Source of the DNA: Staphylococcus pseudintermedius
GTDB taxonomy: Bacteria > Bacillota > Bacilli > Staphylococcales > Staphylococcaceae
Length of the DNA stretch: 64,000 nt
Direction: 5' to 3'
NCBI RefSeq assembly: GCF_001792775.2
Contig: NZ_MLGE02000001.1
Location: 62,001-126,000 of the forward strand
Shown here: in pieces, positions 39,076-47,775 of the stretch
Numbering within the stretch: the stretch's first letter is position 1
How the letters are laid out: the number at the start of each line of letters is the position of its first letter
Translations under genes and position numbers: made by a program
Notes under the pieces: model-generated
The model's database searches: none
Seen by the model: the letters and a program-made list of their open reading frames with translations, nothing else
Told to the model about the DNA's origin: nothing

Positions 39076-39865
39076 GAATTACCTACACATTACGGCAAGA
39101 TTATTAAGGCTTTAAGAAAATACTTCAATATAACCCAAAGTAAGTTGAGCAAAAAAAACCGGCTTTAGTCAGAACACTATATCAAATCATGAGAATGGAA
39201 AAAGAAATATAGGTGTTAATGAAATTGAAACCTATAGCAAAGCATTGGGTGTACCTAGTTATGTTGTACATAGAATTTCAGACGAGATTAAAGGAAAAGG
39301 TTACAGTCCAACTTTAAACGATTTCTCTATATCCGATAAAATGTATAGCTATGTCAAAAAGCCTACTATAACGAAAGTGATATATACTTTTCGTCCTACG
39401 ATTTATATGATGAAACAATAAAAATATTAGAATTATTAAATGAGGCAAAAATTGATATTAACGAAATAAGTTATGAATACGTACTAGATTTGTATAAACA
39501 AATTTTGTCAAATTCATTTAACAAGTCAAAAACAAATTATGAAACTTTAGCCAAAAAACGAAAATTAAATGACAACCTAAGTAAGGTGACAATTGAAGAA
39601 ATAGCTGAATTTCACGAAAAATATATTGCTTTAATGTTTGAAAACTTGGAGACTCATGATAATAGAAAAAAGCGTTAGAAGAAATTGAATAACTAAAAGA
39701 AGAGGCTTTAAATATAGGAGAAAAATTACGCCTAGTTCACGCCTAGTTCCTAACTATCATTATGATGCAATTGATGGTGAGCCAATGTATAAAATATACT
39801 TATATAAATATCAAGATAGATTAGAAGAACACAGAAAATTCATTCTTGGACAAGAAAATAATTAA
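39076..39865 (+). pseudogene. XRE-family repressor (Stl-like), multiply frameshifted
   Basis: From ATG 39076 the frame starts with an XRE HTH (HYGKIIKALRKYFNITQSKLS) and is broken in an A-run near 39150, again near 39360 and near 39668. It also carries an 11-bp tandem duplication (39728-39738 and 39739-39749). Repairing these would give one protein of about 255 aa ending at 39865. It lies upstream of int on the same strand, as stl does in SaPIs. Three A-run lesions could reflect decay or sequencing error. Confidence 0.65.
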
Positions 39866-39949
39866 TCATCACGCCAAACGGTAACCATTCCGTAGTAGGC
39901 GTGTCAATCCAATCTCACGCATGCGGGCATGATGAAAGGATTGATCTAC

Positions 39950-41087
39950 ATGATTAAGAAATACAAAAAGAAAGACGGTACAACAGCCTATATGTTCGTG
40001 GCTTATTTAGGTACCGACCCTATTACGGGTAAACAGAAGCGGACAACGAGACGGGGCTTCAAGACTGAAGGAGAGGCAAAGATTGCTGAGGCAAGACTTC
40101 AAACAGAGGTGAGTCAAAACGGCTTTTTAAACAACGATATAACAACCGTTTGAAGAAGTTTATAAACTATGGCTTGAACAGTACGAAAATACTGTAAGAG
40201 AAAGCACATATCAACGTGTTTTAACTTTATTTGATACAGCTATATTAGAACATTTTAATGATATACCTATTAAGAAAATAACCGTGCCATACTGCCAAAA
40301 AGTTATTAATAAATGGAACAAAAAGTACTCTGATATTAAAGCTATACGAATATACACATCTAATGTGTTTAAATATGCCGTAAGCCTTAAGATAATCGCT
40401 GATAATCCATTTACACATACAAAAGCACCTAGAAAAAAAGAAACGCAACAAGACGCGTCTATGAAGTATTATTCAAGTGATGAATTGAAACAGTTTTTAA
40501 CTTTTGTTGAAGATGACCCATTATATTATGCTATTTTTCGAACATTAGCTTTTACTGGCTTTAGACGTGGGGAATTAATGGCTTTAACATGGAACGATAT
40601 TGACTTTACTAAACAAACCATATCTATTAATAAAACTTGCGCAAGAGGTGCAAATTATAAACTGGTAATACAAGAGCCTAAAACTAAATCATCCCATAGA
40701 ACAATAAGTATTGATGATAAAACTGCAAATGTATTGAAATCATGGCGCACTCATCAAAGAGTGGAGTCCCTTAAATATGGTCACAATACCTCTGACAAAC
40801 ATCAATATGTTTTTACTACTGTACGTGATAATAAACCACTATATCCCGAGCATTGCAATAAAGCATTAGACTTAATGTGTGATAAGCATCATTTCAAACG
40901 TATTAAAGTACATGATTTTAGACATACTCATTGTTCACTTTTATTTGAAGCGGGGTTATCTATCCAAGAAGTACAAGATAGATTAGGACACGGCGACATC
41001 AAAACCAATATGGATATTTATGCTCACGTCACTGAAAAACAGCGTGACCAAGTGGCTGAAAAGTTCGCAAATGATATCAATTTTTAG
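39950..41087 (+). pseudogene. Tyrosine integrase of the guaA-site island, frameshifted
   Basis: The N-terminal arm-binding domain (39950-40150) and the catalytic part (to 41087) lie in different frames. The break is at about 40144-40151, where one base too many separates ITT from FEEVYKLW. The catalytic residues are all present downstream: Arg in TGFRRGEL, His-x-x-Arg in HDFRHTH, Tyr in MDIYAHV. Full length would be about 379 aa. The 3' end leads directly into att copy 3 through a hairpin. The site specificity is inferred from the flanking guaA-like att. Confidence 0.82.
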
Positions 41088-41091
41088 CATT

Positions 41092-41181
41092 AACGTATTC
41101 AACGCCAAATAAAAAAGGCTAGAAACCGCATCACAACGGTATTTCTAGCCTGTTAATTGTATTATATCATTATTCCCACTC
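41092..41181. repeat. att-containing 90-bp repeat, copy 3 (diverged)
   Basis: Same length and ends as copies 1 and 2 but diverged in the hairpin (GGCTAGAAACCG...CGGTATTTCTAGCC). The att core TTATTCCCACTC is at 41170-41181. The sequence to its right does not resemble the arms after copies 1 and 2, so a different type of element starts here. Confidence 0.8.
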
Positions 41182-41457
41182 TGTTTTCAACGTAAAGTGT
41201 ATAAAACAGAATGCGATACTATCAAGGGAGTTAAAACAATATACAGAACAGTAAAACACTATAAATAAAAATAAAAGTGCAATAAAAGTGCAATTTTTGC
41301 ACCTAATCATACTCTGTTTATATATGAAAACTAGATTCTGAATCCAATATTTGGTTAACGAGAGGCGTTCGAATTTGAACGTCTTTTATATATTACTTTC
41401 AAATAAATATGAGGTAGAATACTATCTATTTTCTTTTTAACCCAATTGTTATAATGG
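41182..41457. other. Left end of the conjugative element, non-coding
   Basis: AT-rich sequence between att copy 3 and the insertion sequence. Apart from the TTATAATG target of the IS at 41450-41457 I see no gene or repeat. Confidence 0.4.
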
Positions 41458-42792
41458 AGAGTGTAAAATATTTTGTGTAAATAGAAAAAAGGAAGTCCCT
41501 TCTGTAGAATAGAGTTACCACAACACATTCACAGAAGAGAGGACTTCCCTATGAACGATTTTACTACAGAAATTCTAAAGACTCTAGCGAACAAAGGCGA
41601 TTTGAATGAATTATTCCGTGTCCATTTGGAGAAAGCAGTCAATACGCTTCTCAAAACGGAGTTAACGGCTTTCCTAGATTACGAAAAGTATGATCGCATT
41701 GGTTTTAACACGGGTAATTCTCGTAACGGCTCCTATGACCGTACGGTCAAGACCGAGTATGGGGAACTTCATCTCCAGATTCCGCGCGACCGCAATGGTG
41801 AGTTCAAGCAACAGACTGTTCCTGCTTATAGACGGACGAATGACACGTTAGAGGAGACCGTCATTCACCTCTTCCGAAAAGGTATTACCATGTCGGAAAT
41901 CGCAGACTTGATTGAGAAAATGTATGGGCATTACTACACGCCCCAAACCATGTCCAATATAACAAAATCATTTACAGAAGAGGTAACGGCGTTTAATGGG
42001 CGGGAGCTTCATGACCGTTATGCTGCTATTTATATGGACGCAACGTATATTCCGTTAAAGCGGAAAACCGTCGCCAAGGAAGCTATTCATATCGCAGTTG
42101 GCATTCGCCCGGACGGATCAAAGGAAGTATTGAGCTATGCGATTGCACCGACTGAATCCATCACGATTTGGGAGGAAATTTTATTGGACCTTCAAGAGCG
42201 CGGTTTGAAAAATGTCCTCCTGTTCATCACGGATGGCTTAAAGGGGATGGTAGGAGCGATTAGTCGGTTCTATCCCAAAGCTCGTTTTCAACATTGTTGT
42301 GTACACGTTTCCCGTAATATCAGTCATAAAGTGCGTGTCGATGATCGTAAGGAAGTCTGTGATGATTTTAAAATGGTGTATCAAGCCTCATCTAAAGAGG
42401 TGGCGTTGGAAGCACGTGGTACTTTTGCGGAAAAATGGAAAACCAGCTATCCAAAAGTGGTTGAATCGATTCTTTCGAACGATCACTTGCTCACTTTCTA
42501 TGATTTCCCCTTGGCCATACGCAAGAGTATTTATTCTACGAACTTGATTGAATCCTTTAATAAACAAATCAAGAAATACAGCCACCGCAAGGAACAGTTC
42601 CAAAATGAAGAGTCGATGGAACGTTTCTTAGTCTCGTCTTTTGATACTTACAACCAAAAATTCCTAGGTCGCAGTCATAAAGGTTTCCAACAGGCCGAAG
42701 GCGAGCTCGAACAAATGCTAAGCCAACTGATTGAGAATTAGAAACAATCTGCAGTAGGGAAGAATCATTTACACAAAATTATTGACGCTCCC
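41458..42792 (+). mobile_element. IS256-family insertion sequence, 1,335 bp
   Basis: Imperfect 26-bp inverted repeats (41458-41483 and 42767-42792, sharing TTTTGTGTAAAT at their inner ends) flank one transposase gene. The 8-bp target TTATAATG is duplicated at 41450-41457 and 42793-42800, proving a recent clean insertion. The transposase is closer to the IS905-like branch than to IS256 itself. Confidence 0.92.
41551..42741 (+). CDS. IS256-family transposase (mutator type)
   Basis: A 396-aa mutator-type DDE transposase. It shows the family's N-terminal NSRNGSYDRTVKTEYGELHLQIPRDR stretch region and a catalytic core with Asp in IYMDATYIPL, Asp in LFITDGLKGM and Glu in STNLIESFN. The complete frame and matching IS ends suggest an active element. 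ATG at 41551 follows AGAGAGGA. In-frame identity to IS256 is low by eye, so it is placed only at family level. Confidence 0.92.
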   Translation: MNDFTTEILKTLANKGDLNELFRVHLEKAVNTLLKTELTAFLDYEKYDRIGFNTGNSRNGSYDRTVKTEYGELHLQIPRDRNGEFKQQTVPAYRRTNDTLEETVIHLFRKGITMSEIADLIEKMYGHYYTPQTMSNITKSFTEEVTAFNGRELHDRYAAIYMDATYIPLKRKTVAKEAIHIAVGIRPDGSKEVLSYAIAPTESITIWEEILLDLQERGLKNVLLFITDGLKGMVGAISRFYPKARFQHCCVHVSRNISHKVRVDDRKEVCDDFKMVYQASSKEVALEARGTFAEKWKTSYPKVVESILSNDHLLTFYDFPLAIRKSIYSTNLIESFNKQIKKYSHRKEQFQNEESMERFLVSSFDTYNQKFLGRSHKGFQQAEGELEQMLSQLIEN

Positions 42793-42874
42793 TTATAATG
42801 AGAACTTTTACTAACATAATTTATGATAAACTTACTATATAATCATATTAATTAAATAGTTAGGAGATCTGCTT

Positions 42875-45064
42875 ATGTTTATATCTACTCTTCAAATTCG
42901 AAATTTTAGAAATTATGAATCCGAAATCTTTCGATTCGATAATGAGACAAATACTATTATAGGTGAGAATGATTCAGGGAAAACCAATGCTCTTACTGCA
43001 TTGAGAATCTTATTAGATGATAGTTATTACTATAGTAGTAAAACACTAAAAGAATCAGATTTTTTTCATGGAATTCAAAATGGGTGGCAAGGGCATTGGA
43101 TTATTATCTCTGCGACATTTGAAGGAATCAGCGAAGAAGAATTTGACAATGAGATTTGTGCTTCCATTTCTTTAAATTCTGAAAGTCAAACAATCTTAGA
43201 AGAATTGATTTCAAATGCAGATAAAGGTGTAGGTAGTATTTCTCTATTTATTAGACCTAACAAAGCTATTAGAAAGCAATTATTTGATATTTCCACTGAA
43301 TTAGACTCTCATCAATTTAACGAATTTAGAAATTCTATTCGTCTATCCGACTATGAATTTTACTACACATCTAAATCAAATCTAAATTTCTGTATCAATG
43401 AAAATTATGATAAATTGGTAGGAAGACTCAATGACAATATAGCTAGTAATCCTGAAGAAGACGATGAAGCTCTGTTGGGCTCAAGAATTGACATGTCAGA
43501 TATTTTCAAGCATATTTCGGTTGTTTATGTTGACGCTCTTCGAGATGTTCTTAGAGAAATGAAAAACAATCGAAACCCAGTCAAAAGAATCATGGAAACA
43601 ATTGAATCAAAAATATCATCAGATAATGTTGAGTCATTAAAAACAATTATACAGCAATTAAATGAGACTATTACCAGTGTTCCTGAAATTAGGAAAATTG
43701 GCGAAAATATTAATCGGCAACTAAATAGCATAATTGGTTCAGTGTATTCTCCTAATCTTCTTCTTTCCTCAACTATGTCAGATGATATGGGTTCTTTAGC
43801 AAAATTTCTTTCAATGAAGCCAGAACAAAATATCGACTTAGACTTACTAGGGTTAGGACATCTAAATATGATTTATTTAGCTTTGAAAATAGTCGAATTT
43901 GAAGCGTGTCGTTCAAGAGAACTACTTAATATTATGTTGATTGAAGAACCAGAAGCTCATATTCATCATCATATTCAAAAAACTCTGTTCGAAGGATTAA
44001 ATCTTCAAAAAAACTATACTCAGATTCTCATGACCACACATTCTGTACATTTAGCTGAAGTGTCTGAAATATCTCGGATGAATGTATTAAAATCGTTTAA
44101 TGGCAAATCTATCGTTATGAATCCAGCAAATAATCTGAACTCATTTGCTAAAGAAAAGTTAAAAAAGAACAATCTAAATCTAATAAACGCAGTAGAGAGA
44201 TATTTAGATGTTAAAAGAAATGGATTGCTTTTTTCTAAAGGTGTTATCTTAGTTGAAGGAGATGCTGAAGAAATACTTATTCCTCAAATAGTAAAAAAAT
44301 TATTTGGTATAAACTTAGACGAACTTGTAATAGGTTTGATTAATGTTGGTAGTACTTCGTTTGAATATATCGCTAGCTTGTTTGACGATGATAGAATACA
44401 GAGAAAGTGTGCTATTGTAACTGATTTAGATGAACAGGCAATCCCATCAGAACATCGATTGTATAAAAGCACTGCACAAGAGAAAGGTCAAGCAAGAAAA
44501 GAAAAATTATCCTCCCTTTTTAATGAAAACAATTGGGTTAATTGTTTTTATGCTAATACAACATTTGAAATTGAGTTTTTAGATGTGAATAAAGAAAATA
44601 TTCTAACTTATGTCAGTCCAATTATAGATGACGCATTCAAAGATAAAAAAACAATAACTGCTTATAAAGAAGAAATACAAAGTGAACAATATTTAGAAAG
44701 AAATTTAGCGATGTTAAAACTAGCCAATCATGTTGGTAAGGGGTGGTTTGCAATTGAGTTAGGTGAAAAAATTGACTTTTTAATCAAAATTCCTAAGTAT
44801 ATTCTTAATGCTATTGCTTTTGCATGTCAGGAAATAGTAGATCTCTCAATTTATAAAAAAATTCTACTCCATACAATCGACTTGTACGAGGAAACTACAG
44901 AATTGTCAGCTTTATCAGCTAGTTTAAAAACAAGTGATACAGCTGATTTGAATATAGCAATAATTTCTTTATTAGAGTACTTTGGTAAAGATGAGGATGT
45001 TGTGTATCTAATCAATCAGATAGAAAATTACACAAAAATACTTTATGCTGAGGTTTCAAAATGA
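42875..45064 (+). CDS. OLD-family ATPase-nuclease, GajA-like (Gabija-type defence)
   Basis: A 729-aa class-2-OLD-type protein. N-terminal ABC-type ATPase: Walker A GENDSGKT (30-37), Walker B LIEEPEAHIH (about 358-367) and the TTHS His-switch. Then a TOPRIM nuclease domain with Glu461 in LVEGDAEE and D517-L-D519 in VTDLDEQ, the GSTSF loop between, and a KGWFAIELG segment; about 60-100 further helical residues end the protein. This is the layout of GajA, which nicks phage DNA when nucleotides are depleted. AGGAG (42862-42866) supports the ATG. It overlaps the helicase gene by 4 nt (ATGA). It is longer than the best-studied GajA (about 580 aa). Confidence 0.85.
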   Translation: MFISTLQIRNFRNYESEIFRFDNETNTIIGENDSGKTNALTALRILLDDSYYYSSKTLKESDFFHGIQNGWQGHWIIISATFEGISEEEFDNEICASISLNSESQTILEELISNADKGVGSISLFIRPNKAIRKQLFDISTELDSHQFNEFRNSIRLSDYEFYYTSKSNLNFCINENYDKLVGRLNDNIASNPEEDDEALLGSRIDMSDIFKHISVVYVDALRDVLREMKNNRNPVKRIMETIESKISSDNVESLKTIIQQLNETITSVPEIRKIGENINRQLNSIIGSVYSPNLLLSSTMSDDMGSLAKFLSMKPEQNIDLDLLGLGHLNMIYLALKIVEFEACRSRELLNIMLIEEPEAHIHHHIQKTLFEGLNLQKNYTQILMTTHSVHLAEVSEISRMNVLKSFNGKSIVMNPANNLNSFAKEKLKKNNLNLINAVERYLDVKRNGLLFSKGVILVEGDAEEILIPQIVKKLFGINLDELVIGLINVGSTSFEYIASLFDDDRIQRKCAIVTDLDEQAIPSEHRLYKSTAQEKGQARKEKLSSLFNENNWVNCFYANTTFEIEFLDVNKENILTYVSPIIDDAFKDKKTITAYKEEIQSEQYLERNLAMLKLANHVGKGWFAIELGEKIDFLIKIPKYILNAIAFACQEIVDLSIYKKILLHTIDLYEETTELSALSASLKTSDTADLNIAIISLLEYFGKDEDVVYLINQIENYTKILYAEVSK

Positions 45065-46854
45065 CAAATATCTTCGAAAAAATCGTAAATGATTTAAATT
45101 TAGAACAAAAAGATGTTGTGGAAAGTGAAGATAACCTTTATGTAAATGCATGTCCTGGGAGTGGGAAAACAAGGGTACTTACAAGGAAAATTGCTTACCA
45201 AGCAATTAAACACGATGGATCACTAAAAAGAATAATTGCTATCACATACACTAATAGAGCTGCTGAAGAAATTAAGGAACGCCTAAGTTTACTTAGTATA
45301 GATGATGATATTAATATTTGGGTGGGGACAATACATCAGTTTTGTCTTGAATTTATTATTTATCCTTTTAAAATGAATCTCTCAAGAGTATCAAAAGGAT
45401 TTACAATTATTGATGATTATACTCAAAGAGCTTACGTCAGCCAAATTAATAATATGCTGAATTTAAATCTCAAAACGTATGAACTGAACAAAATTGATTT
45501 GTCACTTTCTCATGATTTTAAAATTAATGAAGTTCAGTATACTCAAGTTTCTGAAATGTATCACACTATGTTGGAAAAAAATAAAGAAATTGATTTTGAT
45601 ATGATTTTACTAGTAGCGTATAAAATTTTAACTGTAAACAGTAACGTTGCACGTAATATTGCTAGTAATATAAGGGCGATTTATGTGGATGAATTTCAAG
45701 ATACTAGAGAATTACAATACAATGTAATAGCTAAATTACTTCAAAACAACCCTCAAATTCAGTCAATGTTTGTTGGAGATATTGACCAAGCAATTTATGG
45801 ATCATTAGATGGTATAGCTAAATCAGTTGAAGAACTAGAAATGCTAACTAGTCACACTTTTCAATCAAAGACGCTACATGGCTGTTACAGGTCTAATCAG
45901 AGATTAGTAGACTTCTACTCTAATTTTCAGAGTTGTCCTTACGAGATTGAAAGCAGAGGGAATAATAAAAACGACCGTGGTTTTATAAGTTATGATTGCA
46001 AAGTTACTAAGGAGGATTTACCCAACATAATAAAAAATATAATAAAGGAAAAGATTGAAAGCGGCATTCATGAAAAAGATATTTGTGTACTTGCTCCTCA
46101 ACACTATCCTCTGTTTTCACTGGGTGAGTATTTAAAGAAAGAATTACCGTATTGCAATTTTGATGCTATAAATATATCACCAATTAAGGTAAATAATCAT
46201 AGTTTATTTTTCAAGTTAGCAATTTTGTACTTTACTGAATCAGGTGAAAAGGTTCGAAGAAGAAAGCTAATTGCAAACGATATTTTAATTATATTAAAAA
46301 ATGAATTTGGAATAGAAGTTAAAGATTATTTTATTGACTTAGATTTATTACAGCTAATAAACAGTGTGAAAAGAATGTATAGTGGAGACGACAACGGTGT
46401 TGATTTATACAAATTTGTTACCAAACATATATTTGTTAATCTTAATATTGACGAGAAAAATTACCCGTCTATTTTTAAGCACTATCTATTTTTTATTAAC
46501 GAAGTAGAAGATCGGATAAAAAATAATTCATTATCTAGTAGTGTATCTAGTTTTAAGAAGATGTTTAAATCTCGAGATGGTATCACACTTACTACAGCAC
46601 ATAAAGTTAAAGGAAATGAGTATGATACTGTTATCGCTATTAATCTTCTAAACGGGAAAATTCCTCATTGGAATGAAATTTTTAATGTTTCTGATAAAGG
46701 AATTAGTTCAGCGAGAAAACTACTATACGTAATTTGTTCAAGAGCAAAAAATAATTTATTTCTTTTCTCAGAGGTGGGTTATTTTACGAGTAAAGGAGAC
46801 TTGCTTTATCCCACTCAATTATTAGATAAAATAGAATTTGATTATAATATTTAA
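45061..46854 (+). CDS. UvrD/Rep-type helicase, GajB-like (Gabija-type defence)
   Basis: A 597-aa superfamily 1A helicase: motif I ACPGSGKT (30-37), Ia ITYTNRAAEEI, II VDEFQDT (209-215), III VGDIDQAIYGS, V TTAHKVKGNEYDTV and VI LLYVICSRAKN are all present. Paired with an OLD-TOPRIM protein it fits GajB of Gabija, where the helicase forms a complex with GajA. Overlap with the upstream gene (ATGA) implies coupled translation. The only other context is a strong terminator after it, so the two genes form a closed module. Confidence 0.85.
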   Translation: MTNIFEKIVNDLNLEQKDVVESEDNLYVNACPGSGKTRVLTRKIAYQAIKHDGSLKRIIAITYTNRAAEEIKERLSLLSIDDDINIWVGTIHQFCLEFIIYPFKMNLSRVSKGFTIIDDYTQRAYVSQINNMLNLNLKTYELNKIDLSLSHDFKINEVQYTQVSEMYHTMLEKNKEIDFDMILLVAYKILTVNSNVARNIASNIRAIYVDEFQDTRELQYNVIAKLLQNNPQIQSMFVGDIDQAIYGSLDGIAKSVEELEMLTSHTFQSKTLHGCYRSNQRLVDFYSNFQSCPYEIESRGNNKNDRGFISYDCKVTKEDLPNIIKNIIKEKIESGIHEKDICVLAPQHYPLFSLGEYLKKELPYCNFDAINISPIKVNNHSLFFKLAILYFTESGEKVRRRKLIANDILIILKNEFGIEVKDYFIDLDLLQLINSVKRMYSGDDNGVDLYKFVTKHIFVNLNIDEKNYPSIFKHYLFFINEVEDRIKNNSLSSSVSSFKKMFKSRDGITLTTAHKVKGNEYDTVIAINLLNGKIPHWNEIFNVSDKGISSARKLLYVICSRAKNNLFLFSEVGYFTSKGDLLYPTQLLDKIEFDYNI

Positions 46855-46894
46855 AATACCTAGGTAGTCGTTGTTTTAAATATAGTAGGAATCG

Positions 46895-46921
46895 GACGCT
46901 CAGTACGGAGCGTCTATTTTT
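46895..46921 (+). terminator. Terminator after the Gabija-like operon
   Basis: GACGCTC (46895-46901) and GAGCGTC (46908-46914) form a stem, followed by TATTTTTTT. It separates the defence module from the conjugation operon. Confidence 0.75.
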
Positions 46922-46949
46922 TTACCCAATTTTGAAAGGAAGTGAACTT

Positions 46950-47030
46950 ATGAAAATAAAAAATCAAGAATCAAAAGGTCGCTCTCCCCCCTTTAAAACC
47001 ATCACACAAATAAGATTCATTCAAACATAA
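46950..47030 (+). CDS. Small ORF at the head of the conjugation operon (tentative)
   Basis: A 26-codon frame (MKIKNQESKGRSPPF...) with AAAGGAAGTG at a good distance from ATG 46950. It directly precedes orf23 and could be a leader peptide. There is no family evidence. Confidence 0.3.
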   Translation: MKIKNQESKGRSPPFKTITQIRFIQT

Positions 47031-47053
47031 AAACAGAAAGGATAGGTAAAAAT

Positions 47054-47368
47054 ATGGAACTTAAATATGTCATTCCCAATATGGAAAAAACATTTGGACA
47101 ATTAGAATATGCTGGTGAAGGGAACATTGAACAACGTCGAATAAATGGCAGACCAACCATTCTCTCTCGTAGTTACAATTTATACTCAACGATTCAACGA
47201 GCAGATGATATTGTTGTCATTCTTCCCTCCGAAGCTGGCGAGAAACATTTTGAATCCGACGAAAAAGTCAAACTCATCAACCCACATATTACCGCAGAAG
47301 GTTATAAAATTGGCAATCGAGGATTTACCAATTACATTATGCACGCAGACGACATGGTGAAAGCATAA
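47054..47368 (+). CDS. Tn916 Orf23-like protein (YdcP/DUF961)
   Basis: A 104-aa DUF961-family protein, first conserved gene of Tn916-type conjugation operons. The family pattern is seen in TFGQLEYAGEG and VKLINPHITAEGYKI. Function in transfer is not well defined; in ICEBs1 the homologues (HelP family) are helicase processivity factors needed for replication of the element, and a similar role is inferred. It lies 20 bp from orf22, a paralogue. Confidence 0.82.
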   Translation: MELKYVIPNMEKTFGQLEYAGEGNIEQRRINGRPTILSRSYNLYSTIQRADDIVVILPSEAGEKHFESDEKVKLINPHITAEGYKIGNRGFTNYIMHADDMVKA

Positions 47369-47388
47369 GAAAGGAAAGGTGAAAAAAT

Positions 47389-47766
47389 ATGAGATTAGCA
47401 GAAGGTATTGTGATTGAAAAAGACCAGACATTTGGCACATTGAAATTTTCCGCCTTGCGTCGTGAGGTTCGTATCCAGAATGAAGATGGTACGGTTTCCG
47501 AAGAAATTAAAGAACGTACCTATGACTTAAAATCAAAAGGACAAGGACGCATGATACAAGTCAGTATCCCCGCTTCTGTTCCTTTGAAAGAATTTGACTA
47601 CAACGCAGAAGTGGAATTAATCAATCCTGTGGCAGATACCGTAGCGACGGCTACTTTTCGAGGGGCAGACGTTGATTGGTACGTGAAAGCAGACGATCTT
47701 GTATTAAAAGGACAGACAAAACCTCATCAGAAATATAAAAAAGAAGCGTCCGAAAGTGAAAAATAG
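47389..47766 (+). CDS. Tn916 Orf22-like protein (YdcP/DUF961)
   Basis: A 125-aa paralogue of the preceding protein (TFGTLKFSALRREV, AEVELINPVADTV). Such tandem DUF961 genes head Tn916/ICEBs1-type operons and are linked to processing of the element during its replication. GAAAGGTG precedes ATG 47389. It ends 9 bp before the Mom-like gene. Confidence 0.82.
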   Translation: MRLAEGIVIEKDQTFGTLKFSALRREVRIQNEDGTVSEEIKERTYDLKSKGQGRMIQVSIPASVPLKEFDYNAEVELINPVADTVATATFRGADVDWYVKADDLVLKGQTKPHQKYKKEASESEK

Positions 47767-47775
47767 GTGTTGCTT

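Larger units (their letters stand above)
37079..41181. mobile_element. Remnant B: decayed SaPI/PICI-like island
   Basis: Bounded by att copies 2 and 3. The integrase and an XRE repressor read rightward; terS and cargo read leftward, as in staphylococcal pathogenicity islands. All three core genes are broken, and the terS fragment lies only 13 bp from the repressor start, so the replication and packaging block between them has been deleted. The cargo genes at 37408-38562 are intact. Confidence 0.72.

Noticed and set aside
40284-41087. Separate 267-aa integrase starting at 40284
   Set aside because: It is the catalytic part of the frameshifted integrase that begins at 39950; codons upstream of 40284 continue the protein.
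41551-42741. IS256 itself
   Set aside because: Terminal repeats and protein differ from IS256; only family membership is supported.
42875-46854. recF/recB-type repair genes or AddAB
   Set aside because: TOPRIM after the ATPase domain and a short SF1A helicase do not fit RecF or RecB/AddA; the overlap and mobile context favour a defence pair.
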